From Bolinopsis microptera (taxonomy: Eukaryota; Ctenophora; Tentaculata; Lobata; Bolinopsidae): 64,000 nt of DNA. Numbering within the stretch: the stretch's first letter is position 1; each line of letters starts with the position of its first letter. Below the pieces are notes generated by a model, which was given only the letters and a program-made list of their open reading frames with translations, did not search any database and was not told the origin of the DNA. Location: the NCBI RefSeq assembly GCF_026151205.1, contig NC_087073.1:3088501-3152500 (forward strand), written 5' to 3'. Below are positions 49,890-62,800 of the stretch, piece after piece. The translations under genes were made by a program, and so were the position numbers.

Positions 49890-51935
49890 TATGTAATAAG
49901 CGCCATGAGCTGGCACAGAATTTTTTGTCTCTGATTTTGATAAATTTGGTACCAAAAGTTGCCTCTAACTGTGAATAATGAAAATTCACCGTGTAGCACT
50001 GAGCACGATAACGTCGAGCTGTATGTGGGCCTCCTGTGCATTGCAAGAGTGTACAAAGGACGAAAAATCGGTAATTTATTGCTTAAAATGCCTATAACTC
50101 CTAAAATATTGAATATTTTAAAATAATTCTTACAGGATCGTAATGTAAATGAGCTTAGTCAGACACAACTTTTGGTACCAAAATTATAATATTTGAAGCA
50201 CCAAATTTTTCAAAATATGGACCCTTGTGTTCATATTTTAAAATTTTGAAAATAATTTTCCTTTAAATCTTAAAATATTAGTACTAAAAGTTTCGTCTTG
50301 ATGAGCTGATTTAGATTACGATGCCATAATAATTATGTGATAATAACTGAAAATGTGAAAGTTATAGTGTGTGTAGTGTGTGTAGCTTACGTTGCAATTA
50401 TCGAGCTCCCTTATCTTTTGTAACTTAGCGATAAGTTCAGTTTGCTGCTACCGCGTAGTTAGCCTTTGCGTGTGTAATTGTACATTATTATACAAGTACA
50501 CCATGGAGGATGATCTGAATTTGACCCGATCTCAGAAGAAAATCAAGGATTTCAACTACGAAGAAAAGGAAGATGTAGAGGGCTGTGCTGAAAGATGGTT
50601 CACTTCGATGGCAAGAGAACTGAAATTAGAAATCTTCGAAATTCGTGGAAATATGGACCAGGAAATACTCATGTCTCCGTCTATCTATAAAAGGTATATG
50701 GCAAACTGGGTTATGCAAGCAGCAGACCTCGTACGACGGCAGAGTAGTCAGATGAGCGCTATGATGGAAATCGTTGAGTGCCTCAAGACGGAAGCACTAG
50801 CAGACAAGGAAAAGATGGTCAGGTTGCAGGACCAGTTGCTAGTGCAGAAGGACGAACAACTACAGTTGTTTAAGACGTCAGTTGAAGAGACAGTACAAAC
50901 AACGATGGAGACAGGGATTAAGAGCTACAGTGCAGCTGTACAAAAGAACAGCACAAGTGGCGCGGTCTGCAACAGTAAAATTCTGAAGAATGTAATGAAG
51001 AGTGTGGCTGCAGAGGAGGACAGGAGCAAGAATCTGATAGTGTTTGGTCTGAAAGAAGAGGATGAAGAACAGCTACCAGCTCTGGTAACCGCACTATTGG
51101 AGGAGATCGGGGAGAAACCTCATTTTGAAGCGACTAGAGTCGGCTGGAAGAGGCCAGGTACGGCTATCCGACCAGTCAAGATCACCGTCCCAAGCTCAAC
51201 AGCAGTTCATCAGATTCTGATGAAAACAGGGAGACTGAAGATGGCTGATGCACACAAAAATGTATGGATCTGTCCTGATAGATCCAGTGAAGAGCGTGCA
51301 GCAAGGAAGAACGTGGTAACTGACCTGAAGAAGAAGAGGGCTGAACAGACTCATCTCGACCACTACATCCGTAACGGGAAGGTCTGTAGCCGGGTTAAGA
51401 AGACACCATGATGACGTAATTCATGTTTCTCGGAAACCACCGATCAGTATAATATGTACTTGTAGGGGTATTTTAAGAGTTAACGGACGTTATCTGTATT
51501 TGAGAGACAATTATATTATATACATACATTATTATTTGATTGTTTCACACTTTTCACATTTCATAATTTTATTACTAGGTGGAGGTGATGTTATTGAGAC
51601 TTTGGGAGGCCAAAAAACTCTTGTTCTGAAAGTTGTCCTCTGTACTTGTTTCACTGACCCACGCTTTTTAGCATTTATACATTTCGGCCCATTTTATATG
51701 TTTGTTCGAATTGCTGTACATTTGTATACTTGCTATTTTGTAAAAGTTTCAAATCATAGGCCAAAAACTAAATATTTGCGCGAAAAAAGCACGCGCGGCG
51801 AACAAGCGCCGTGTAGCATTTTTAGCGAAAATTGCTACACGGTAGATTTATTTTATTCACATTTTTAGACAACTTTTGGTACCAAATTTATCGAAATCGG
51901 AGCAAAAAAGTTCTGTGCTCGCGCTTGGCGCTTAT
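49890..51935 (+). mobile_element. ORF1-only retroelement bracketed by inverted repeats
   Basis: The ends carry an imperfect inverted repeat of about 100 bp: left around 49890-50010, right around 51825-51935. Shared landmarks are GTAATAAGCGCCA, AATTCTG/TTCTGTG, AATTTGGTACCAAAAGTTG and ACCGTGTAGCA. Between them lies an intact LINE-type ORF1 gene and no reverse transcriptase. This resembles the concept of mammalian HAL1 (an ORF1-only LINE derivative), but inverted ends are not typical of LINEs, so a transposon-captured ORF1 or two facing insertions are alternatives. Confidence 0.55.
50503..51411 (+). CDS. LINE ORF1-like RNA-binding protein, 302 aa, intact
   Basis: ORF1 proteins bind element RNA and act as chaperones during retrotransposition. 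The start at 50503 is preferred over an upstream in-frame ATG at 50392 because it has a good Kozak context (ACACCATGG) and because the upstream 37 residues are hydrophobic and unlike the family. Residues about 75-165 are charged and predicted coiled coil. Residues about 205-290 form an RRM-like segment with KNLIVFGLKEE, RVGWKRPG, RPVKITVPSS and a C-terminal DLKKKRAEQTHLDHYIRNGK. I recognise this type from CR1/L2-like elements of invertebrates. It is intact over its full length, unlike the broken RT at 2.3-4.15 kb, and the two need not be the same family. Confidence 0.75.
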   Translation: MEDDLNLTRSQKKIKDFNYEEKEDVEGCAERWFTSMARELKLEIFEIRGNMDQEILMSPSIYKRYMANWVMQAADLVRRQSSQMSAMMEIVECLKTEALADKEKMVRLQDQLLVQKDEQLQLFKTSVEETVQTTMETGIKSYSAAVQKNSTSGAVCNSKILKNVMKSVAAEEDRSKNLIVFGLKEEDEEQLPALVTALLEEIGEKPHFEATRVGWKRPGTAIRPVKITVPSSTAVHQILMKTGRLKMADAHKNVWICPDRSSEERAARKNVVTDLKKKRAEQTHLDHYIRNGKVCSRVKKTP

Positions 51936-53517
51936 TACACTGACTACTGGGCCCGCCTTAGTCGCTTGTGCACTAAGGCACTAAGGCATCACAAGTACAC
52001 CGACATCACAAGTTACAGTGACACTGACTGCAATAGTGGTCAGTGCACTACAGATCCTAATAGTGGTCTCCATGACAGAGCACAGAGTATGGTACGAAGT
52101 CAACCCCAATAGACACATGCGACATGCTAGGCTGGTACAGTGGTAGTAGTTCGCAATATTGACAATGGCATTCTTTGATTTATAAACTTTAGTACTTAGT
52201 AGTGAGTAGATTTTAAAATTTACTACGATTAGAGACGTCGTTTTACTTTGAAAACAGCGATTGTGTCGGAATGTGAACCAAGCATACGTTTCACTATGTA
52301 AAAGCAAATAAACAAGATTCATTACACAAACTTTAAAACGATAAAACGTTATATTTACAATTCACGTCATTAATATGCCGACCTACACGTACTGCAGAGC
52401 TGTTTGTAGATAATAAAGCCAGGGAGAAAACCTGAACTTTTTATGGATAGTAGTTCTCATGGTTATACTACTTTCAAATTGAATACAATTTGTTGACTTT
52501 ATTTCATTGAATTCGACGCCAAACTTAGTGTTGCATCGCAGGAAATAAGCGTGTCCTGTGTTTTTAACCACATTTCTAGACATGCGATTTGAGGGGAGAA
52601 TTTGTTGACTTCTTGGTAAATTTGCTAAAAATTCCGTAAACACGTACTCTAAAATCTAAAAATCGTACTTTGATTTTAAACGAAATAAATCTGTACCATT
52701 CAACAATGAGGTGAAAGTAACATGACGTCACGGTACTGTCTACTAGACAGTGTCTAGTAGTAGCCTATCTATTCTCTACTCTATCAAGCTTTCATCCTTA
52801 TACAATATACATAGCAAATTCAATTTGATATATTATGTATATATAATATATAATATATGTATTTATATATTATCATTAACCAACAATTGGTGAAACAAGT
52901 ATCACAAAGCAGCAACGAATTAAGATGATGACGTGAAACCTTCCCTTGTCTCCATATACAGCACTTTGAAACTCATTAAAAATCTCAACAGTATAAAGCT
53001 TTCTGAAAACATCTGAATCTAAATAATTGTACAGCTCTTATTTGTTATTCCCATACTTGAAGCAAAGCAAAAAATCAATCGATAATGTTGGGCTCTGTTT
53101 ATAATTAGCGTTGAATCATTACATTTTGGCATCGACTGAATTAGGACCGCACTAGATTATTTAACTCCTACATTTTTGACAGATTATGATAAACTTCGCG
53201 ATGTTGAAGCTAACCTATAAAATATATAACTTTGCTTATTACAATTAAAAAAGTTCAAAAACATCACAACAATAAAAAATTTTCTATATAGAGCTTCAGC
53301 TGTTCTTTGCGCACTGCGTGCCAGATAAATGTTAATCAAATTTCAGCAAATTCTTAAATCAGTTTTTCCATACAGTTCAATTAATTTCGATCCTTGCAGT
53401 CCTGATCAGAATATTTCGTTACCAGATCGAGTGTTACTAAGGCTAATTTCATCCTCTCTTCAGATGATTCAGGTAGATTACATGGCGGGCCGTCGTTCCG
53501 TCTAAACGTTTTCCCTG
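51936..53517. other. Intergenic AT-rich DNA
   Basis: Includes the probable 3' untranslated region of the minus-strand myosin-like gene. An AT-only patch lies near 52828-52870. No gene or RNA is seen. Confidence 0.45.
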
Positions 53518-53828
53518 TTATCTATCATCTTCCTCATTCGCTATTTTCCTAGCGGCGGCGATATCTGCTGCTGTTATTGATCCCTGTGTCCGTCCGTCCC
53601 GGCTCCTTCTCCTGTCCTTCTTGCGTTTACCTTCCCTGCCGCCGCCTCGTTCAGATGATGGTGGTGTTCCCCCGTTTCGAACTTGTCGAGGAGAGGAGTC
53701 CCGAGAGCTGGTGTTGCGGAGAGGAGAGGAGGACACACGGGAGCTAGCATTCCGGAGAGGGGAGTGGGAGAAGAGACTGTCGCGCGACGGTCTCGTGTCC
53801 AGCGCCTTTCTGCCCCGTCTACCCGTAT
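53518..53828 (-). other. Last exon of the myosin-like gene: basic SR-rich C-terminus
   Basis: Codes for 103 residues entered in phase 1 and ends ANEEDDR-stop at 53518. Two near-identical nonamers, SPLRNASSR and SPLRNTSSR, occur 10 residues apart, followed by a lysine/arginine stretch (KRKKDRRRSRDGR). No domain is recognised. The SP sites look like proline-directed or basophilic kinase targets, which is inference. Confidence 0.85.
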
Positions 53829-56800
53829 CTGATGGAAAGGTGAAAAATTGAATTAAATGAAATAACCAAATTTATGCCTCACAAATGTGTGCTACACCTT
53901 TTGTTGTAAACAATAAACAATCATTGACACCAGCAATTTTAACATATTCTCTCATAGTTCTCAAGAATAGAGCAAATGGTGAATTTTAAAAAATGAATGC
54001 AAAACTATAATTTTCTGCTTGCGGGCTACTATCTAAGTCACTTAACACCCGGATCAATTATATGCAGTGATAACGTTCTGATTGATCTCAAGTGATCACC
54101 TTGAAGTTTTAACAAATCAAAACAGCGAATTGTTACAGTGATTTTATTTCAACACTTAAATCTATGATCACTCTTTTACCTCCTTTTGTTGGGAAATATG
54201 AACTCAGGACTGTGCTGCAGTTTGTATAATTTAGAAACTCATTACAGTTACCAAGGTCACCAAGGTCACCAAGGTTACTAAGGTTACTCAAGCAGATTAC
54301 ATAAATCGGATCTGACCGAGATTTTGAAAATGCCTCCATCACGTTATATTCTAGATTTATTGTGAAGATGCCTTGTACTGAAGTAGTAGGTTGAGAGAAA
54401 GAAAGATTTAAGAAAAGTACTTCTTTCATCTCACTTTGGAAGACTTCAGAATGGAATTTCTTACCTCGAACATCTAACTCGATATCCTCGTCATCTAAGA
54501 GATAATCGTCATCGTCATCGTCGAGGAAGTTATCGTCAATGTCGTCACTGAGAAGGTCGTCGTCCGACACGGCGTAGGACGACGTGTCCTTTGCGCGGCT
54601 CTCCGCCACCGTCAGACGATCCTTCAGACCCTTAACCTGCGCATCGTGGTGGTTACTATGGTGGTTACTCTGGTGGTTACTATGGTGGTTACTATGGTGG
54701 TTACTATGGTGGTTACTATGGTGGTTACTATGGTGGCTACTATGGTGGTTACTTGCTTATTATATATAAGTGATTCTGTGAAAAGTTTTACAGCAAGATG
54801 TCAAAAGCAGGCTCATCAGAAAAGAGCAGGGTAAATCACCTGATTCTGGAACTTGTCTCTCTCGTAAGTTAGTTCTTCTATTTGCTCGTCGTACTCTCTC
54901 TTCTTTCTGTTCCACTCGACTGAGGAAGTTACAGATTGTTACTTTGTTTTTGTCAGAAGATATAAAATTAAAATATACGTAGGTCGTAGGTCGTGGTTCC
55001 AGATAAAATACAGCTGATAACGGCACCGCTATAAAGCTATAAATAGAATTGACGGCCCTGCCAGCCCTTCGAATAACTTCTAGTCTGGTACTTATCAAAA
55101 CAAAGGACACCTCGACAAATGAGTTTTCCGGCAGCGAACAATATTGTCATGGTAAAATCTCAACGATTCGCCTGAATAAGAATAAATCCCTACCATCTTT
55201 AGTCTCTGTGTCGTTAGCAGCATCGCTGGCTTCCCGTAGCTGGCGCTGGAGTCGCCTCAGCTCATTCTGGATCGAGATTTCGTTACTCTTCTTGGTTTCC
55301 ACTTCGTCCATTGCCTGTCATTAAGTAGATGTTACCATATCATAGCCACAGCCTATAAGTTAGGGTCACGCATCTGTTAACAATTACAGTAAATCTTGGG
55401 TCACGAAATCTTAGATAAATCTTAATATAGTTTGTATACCTCTAGACCAAAAAGTAGTCTATATTGTATGTATTGTGTTGTCCGAAATGGTTAAATCGAT
55501 CTTACATCAGCAAGAGAATCCTTGAGTTTCTTGATTGTTCTCTCGGATCTAGTTTTCTGGGACTGTTCCATTTCCACCTCGAGTCCCAGTTCCCGGATCT
55601 TGTTTTCCAGGGATACCACCTTGTCTTTATCAGCTGTATCGCGTTGAACCCTGAAAATATTCTTAAGTTACACTTCAAGGGTAAACACATAGTATCAAAC
55701 GGGACTTCACATCCGAATGATGTGGGTTCATCAGGTCATGTAAAACAGGGGAAATTAAAGCTTACAAATGCAAATGAAGCTGAGCACAGAGATACTATTA
55801 CTCGAACTAACAATCTGTACCTATCTAAAGAAGCTTGCAGGTCTGTGATCTGTCGCTCCAGCTCTCCCACTCTCAGTCTGTTTTTGTCACACTTTGTTTG
55901 GCTGCCAGCCAACTCAAGCTTCACCGCGCTCAACTCAGACATGTGCAGTCGGTTCTTCTTTTCTGCTTCTTCTATTTCTTCCTCCATTTCTTCTACTCGG
56001 CTCTGCGCTTCTGACACCTAATATCGGAATGTTTCAAAAATGACTTTATCTCATTCATATTCACTATCCCCACTCCAAACGCTTACTTTTATACAGGATG
56101 TTACAAATGACTTCACAGACCTGTTTCTGCAGGGTTGATATTCTGTTTTCAGCGTCCATCTTAGCAATTCCAACAGATTGAAGCTGGTCAGTCACTTCTG
56201 ACAATTCACTGTCAGCTGAGCGTTTGGCACGTTGAGCGGCACTCAGTGCATCTTGTAAATCCTCAACCTGTAATGGAAACATTGGTATACTACCTATATA
56301 TATATATACTACCTATATATATATATACCTTCTGTACACTGATATAGTATCTTAAAAAGTCTTACTTGTGAAGATTGGGTTCAAAAACTAAAAAAACATG
56401 AATAAGAAGATCGAAATTCTAAATTTTACAGAACTTTAAAGACGGGAGTAAAGTAAACCTGTGCTTTGAGGTTGTTGAGTTGTGATTTGTTGACGGAAGA
56501 TGACTGTCTAGATTCTAACTGGCTCTGAGACTCTCTGTATAGCGCTTTAACCTTAGCCAGCTGCTTCTTAACTCTTCTTATTTCTTCTTCCCCGACACTT
56601 GAGTCCTGGACATCAGCTAACCGTCTCTCTAACTCCCTCTTTTGCTGAAAAATAAAACCTTGTTTTTACGCTGTCGAATGATCTTAATATGTTAAACCCG
56701 TGAAAATCAAATCTTCAAAGTACACAGTAAAATCAAATCTTCAAAATGCACTAAGTACACAGTAAAATAAAAGAGAAATACAGTTAAAATTAATGGTAGT

Positions 56801-59800
56801 TACCTTGAGAGCGGTTTTGCTGGTGGTGTACTCTTCCTCCAGCTGGTCTTGAAGAGAGTTGATCCTCTTGTTTAGGGTGTCTCTCAAGGTGGAGATCTCC
56901 TCCTCCTTAGCGTCGTTATCGTGAGTCAGCTGAGCTCTCAGTGAGCCAGCTTCCATCTCCCACTGTGGAATTATAAGTTTACTTATAGTCCTGTTTTCTC
57001 TAAAACGCGCACTTCCCAATCTTAAAACTTGTTAAAACACACAATAAAACAGGTTATCTCCTCCTCCCAGAGCTGACCTTTGTTTTAGCTGATTGAAGAG
57101 AGGAGACTTGGCATGTGACCTCCTCTAATTCCTCTTCCAACTCGTCCACTTTCTGCTCTGAGTCTCGTTTAGCTTTCTTCAGCTGGGCGACCTGTTGTGG
57201 AGCATTGTTGTCAGAACTAGCCGTTCATTAGTTCGTTCCTTCAAGTAAATCAGAAACGCACGAACTTTAGACATATTAAAATTAAATATATTATTACTGC
57301 CCATATTCTCGGATAAATAAAGATAATACGACAATAAGAAAGACAGTATATATATAAAATGCCCTCACATCAGTAGTATCGAGCCCCTGAGCTGTCAGGT
57401 CAACTAATTGAGACTCAGCGTTTGTCAGTTTTCTCTTTGTCTCCTCTGCTGAAGCATTGGACTCTCGTAGCCTATCCTTGAGGGAGATGAGCTCGGTTTG
57501 CAGGGCTTCTTTCTCCTTGCCCAGCTTCTCCTTACTGCTTACTTCGTTCTTCAGAGTGTGGTTCACTTTAGCTACTTCCTAGACAGTATAACAGTTAGCT
57601 TGAGATATTCTCTTTCAATTTGAACTAGAACATATTGTTATTGTATATCAATGGATCAGTGGTAACTCGGTTCACCCTCTCCTGCATTTTAAACTCTGAG
57701 ATATTTCTGCCGAAATTAAATTTCTTAATATTGTTTACTATTTTCATGAGGTTTAAAACATTAGGTCACCTGATCAAATCGTTTCTGTTTTCGCTCGAGC
57801 TCGCTGTTTCTGGACTGTATGTGCTCTAGGTTGACCTTCAAGTCAGCTATCTCCTCAGCTTGCTTCTGTTGTGCCCGCTTGTAGTTGTTAGCCAACGTTT
57901 CTTGATGTTCTTTCTCATCCTCAACTTCCTGTAATACAACCAATTTTAGATATTGAATAATTCAGAAGACATACTGTATTTCATAACTTTCATAGGATGA
58001 TCTCATATTAGTAAGCCTCCTGATAGTGAACCATGGAAATTTCATCTGATCATTTCCCGGATATAGAGAATATTCCAGTAGAAAACGCGACCCTAATGTC
58101 ATTCTCCTATAGTCAATGACATTAGGCTCCGCATCTATGGAGATTATTCACAGTCTAAAGATGATTTTTAGTCCCCATTAGTCCCGAAAAGTCTCCATTA
58201 GTCCCCATTTAGATTTATCCTACTCTTATCTTGGACAAAACATCTCGATCGTATCGTTATTAAACTAACTTGAAAACCATAAATAACTGTCAAAAATTCT
58301 GGGGACTTATGGGGACAAATGGTGAATTACGTCAACGAGTTGACCTCTAGTCCCAACGATTTTTAGTCCCCATTAGTCCCCAAAAGTCTCCATTGGTAGT
58401 CATTACCCCCCCCCCCCCCCCCGTCTAGTCGTTAGGACCCTAGGCTAACAACATATAATCCAAGCAGCTCGGCTACGATCAGTGCGAGCTATTTACATCC
58501 CGACAAGTTTTAACAATATCATTAGCCTAACAGAAGTATTGCCGTGAGCCCGCCTGACATCATTATTCTAAGCTTCATTAAGAGTTGAGTTTTACGAGTG
58601 CAGCTTCAGATTTATTTTGATCTCTCTGATAATTAGGATATTTCTGTGAGGAAGATTTAAGGAAATACTTGGGACGTGCAAGGTATCATGATATAACGTG
58701 CACGTGCAAAGATTATTGAATAAAATAAGATCTGGTTTGTGGTGATAACGTTGTGTTCAGTGGGCATCATATTTTAATCGGCTATATTATCTCGGCTATA
58801 TTATCTCGGCTATGCCTATATTATTTTCTGTTTTCCGAGGGAAATCTATTGGCCATTAATTGTGTCTTGATTCATTTGAAATGATCTCGTAAAATACGTT
58901 GCTTTCTTGTGACAACTAAAACCCAACCGTGATTTCTAGTAACAGTTACAATACTTCTCTTATCATGGTCTGTAATTATTTCCCAGTCTACGATTGCAAA
59001 TCAGTTTGTAACAGTCCCACTATCAGGATGTATGTCTACTAGCAGTAACCATGGTAACAAACACTGTAACCATGGTAGTGCTCTACCTCCTAATACCACT
59101 ATATGCTGAAGAGTGGCTGATGGTGGAGAGGAATACAGATATATCTCACAATCTGGATACCACCCCACTACAGATACAAACAGATTCTCAGCTTGGAAGC
59201 GGGGAAACGTTGCTTCTACAGTTTCATGATGACCAAAGGAAGATGGAAATACAGTTCCTCAATAACGTCTTTGTGACGGTGACAGATTGTGTAGTGCGAA
59301 GAAAGGTACCTCTCCCAAAAGAACAACCGGTGATCTGGACGATAGTTCGAAATACGACGGAACACCTCATGATGATATTGCAAAATGGGCAAGAGGTTCT
59401 AGTCTTTGATTATTCGAGGAATGGAGATTGCGACGATCAGTATATCTGGAACGATGGAAACGATATCACAAATTTCAAGTTCCTAGTTATGCCTACGAGA
59501 TTTGATGATGCCTCTGATGCCTTTAGAGCGATGCCAACAGGTACTTTTATTGAAGTAAAATCACCCAAATGAAGGTTTAAAATCTTTTGTTACGCATGTG
59601 CTATTTTGTCCTATTCCGATCCAAAATATACTTAGACTTTCACCATATTCTACCCCAGCCTGCGGCGCACTGCCGGAGACCTGGCGAGGGGTATCCACAA
59701 ACGCCCAGTTTCCGGTGCTGCACGGTACCGTAGTGACTGTGTCCTGTCAAGAGGGCACCAATATTGGCAGTGAAGTGGTGACATGTAATACTTATCTCCT

Positions 59801-62800
59801 CGGTGATTACCAGTATGTAGCTGCACCAGCTTGTGTCCAAGGTAAGATCGGGAGTGTTTTTAGACCAGACTTTGATTGAAATAAAGGCACAAGTCGGGGG
59901 GGGGGGACAAGTCTGGGGGCCGGGGGGGGGCACAAGTCGGGGGGCCGGGGGGAAGGCACATGTCGGTGGGGGGGGGGGGGGGAAGCACAAGTCGCACTCC
60001 TCCAAAACAATCAAATAATTGAACAGCCAAAGACAAATTAGTCTCATCTATATAATGAATTACCGTCTTTCTTGTTACCATATATATAATACTGTTACTA
60101 CTATTCTCAGGTTGGGTGACTTCGGGGAAGCGGAACACTATCATTGAATGGGACCTGGAGACAACGCCTATCCAAATAATCACATCCTCAGAGGCAGGGA
60201 GTGGAGACTGGTTGTGGGTCCACTTCAAACCTTTGCATCCTGTAAATTTTGATAATGTCGGAGTAGGAATCAAAATAATCTTTTCCGACCCTCCTGAATT
60301 CTACCTGAACTACTGCCAGGACGGCGAACTGTTTGAAATGCCAGCGGCGGAGGTGCATGTTTGGACATTTGCCAGGACTGACTGTTGTGTGGTTCTGCAC
60401 TGCAATGGAGTTTTAATAGTGAACTACAATATTGTGTCATCAGGCTGGGCAAAGTGCACTGAGAAATGGGGCTCGGACATGACTGTATTCAAGTTTGTTT
60501 CTAAAAATAGCGAGGAAAATGACAATGCTTCGGAGTTCTACAGACCCAAACCTAAAGGTAAACTTATATTTCTAACAACACATCACCCAAATATGATCAT
60601 CCAACGTTTAAAAGATAAATCATTGAACATAACCCAATTCAAATTGTCTCATTCCACAGTTTGTTCGAAGTTGCCGCTGGACAACATGGAAACAACTACA
60701 CAACTGCCAGTAACGCATGGGAGTAAAGTGGATGTTATATGTAACGGACAGTCCACCCAACTGTTATGCAACACCTACCTGCTGGACTACTTCGGGACCA
60801 GTACTTGCACCCAAGAATCAGGTATAATATGCGTGAGTTAAGTAGCTTAAACTAGTTTTTAGGGGCTTAAGATTGATGTTTATAACTGCTGTTCAATACA
60901 ATATATAATTGTCTCGCTCCTTCCTCTTTTAGTTTGATTTCCCTTATTTATCTGACAATGAAACAGCTCTTGATTGGCAACTACTGGATCCTCAGTAGAT
61001 GGAGGTTGGGGTGACTACACAGACTGGACGGAATGTTCAGCTGGATGTGGGGGAGGTATCCGGTCCAGAACCCGACTCTGCAACAACCCTGCTCCTCAGA
61101 ATAACGGTGTACAGTGTGTTGGTAATGGTACAGAGACAATAGAGTGCAATCCCTCCCCTTGCTCAGGTCCTAACATTTTTATTTCTAGTGCGTTTTCAGC
61201 GCCCATTCCTTTAGCACACGGAAAAAAAGGTTGTAGAAGCTATGACAAGACACAATTTTAGAACATTTCAATAGCCCAATTTAATGTTTAAAGAAAATAA
61301 AATCCTTAATTCATAGGAACGTGCACGACGTTGCCGATAGGAGAACATCTGACAACAGACACGGTACTCCCGGTGAATACGGGAGGTGAAGTGCTGGTGA
61401 AGTGTGTTGAGGGGTTCACCCTGACATCAGGAGACAGAGTGATAACCTGCGTGCATGAAGCTGAATACACATCACCAAGGGAGCTGCCGGCTTGTACTGT
61501 TGGTAGGTTTTAGGTTAATACAACTCTTTAGTGTCTTTAATTATACTATTCAAAACCTGCATAACTATGCATTTTTATTAGTTATTACAGCCGGTCAACC
61601 CAAAGCAGGATTCATCAATTTCACAAAGTTGGTCACAGCAAGCCAGATGAATATATATTATATATAATAAATATATATAATAGCACAATTTTGTATATTT
61701 TCAGACGAGTGTAGCGCACTACCAGCTGATATATTCAACCTGCTGCAGACAGATGCCTCACTACCCGTGGAGCATGGAACAAGTGTGGAAGTGGGCTGTA
61801 TCTCAGGATACAGTCTGTTAGGGAGCAGTCTTATAACCTGTAACAAGGACACCTCCTGGTTCTCTGACCAGGCTCCTACCTGCACTCTAGGTGAGTTGAA
61901 AACTATATCGTTCTGAACACTTTCACTGACAGAGGATAGAAAGTTGTCAGTATTAAATCAGTATTACTCACTATCTCCCACAGAAACGTGCACAGATCTG
62001 CCAGTCTCGCTATCAGACATGACAACCACCACCTCCTTCCCCGTCATAGTAGGAACTGTGGTGGAAGTGAACTGTAGACCGGGACACACTCTCACTGGAG
62101 ACAATGCTATAACTTGTATCAGGGACCTTTCGTATACTATCGGTGATCTCCCAAGTTGCGCTATAGGTTTGATGATCTTTGAATGTACAACTTTTCATTT
62201 TCACTGTAGTAACATAAGTACAAAGAAAGCTCAGCAGTTAAATTATCGTTTACTACAACAAATACTGTCCAGACTCCAGTCAGTCGATTATGTATATTGA
62301 TGCATGTTGTCACACTTTTGTCACTCTGCTGTTTTCACAAACTTGAACTATTTAGATCACTGCACCGGGATGATGACAGAGAACCACCTCTCGACTGAAG
62401 CAACATTTCCTATCCCTTACGGAACTGCTATCACACTAGCCTGTGATCCTCAGTACTTGCTGATGGGTAGTAGAGTGATAACATGTGAGAAAGGGATCGT
62501 ATTCTCTCACCAGTACTCAAGACCCAAGTGTCTCGACCAAGAGGATCCAGGTAAGAACTCTTTTACTTGAGTTTTACTTGAGTTTTACTTAATTCTGTTC
62601 AACAATTATAACTCACTTCAATTTGAAAAGCGCACAAGGTTGACTAAAAGGATTCATACTAAATATGTGCTGTTTCATTCGTTAGTTCACTAAGCCCTAA
62701 GGCAGGTGTTGCTGTACAATGCATGTACAGATGTATGTTGTTGTACGTGGATGCATGTATGTAATTATTAACTAACTGTTCCACTGTCAGCAGCTATATC

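Noticed and set aside
54584-54834. Plus-strand frames WWLLWWLL and MVVTMVVT
   Set aside because: Translation of the 12-bp minisatellite in an intron of the minus-strand gene.
59640-60047. Proline-rich minus-strand protein
   Set aside because: Reading of the G-rich intronic repeat and antisense of sushi exon 2; no splice or start support.
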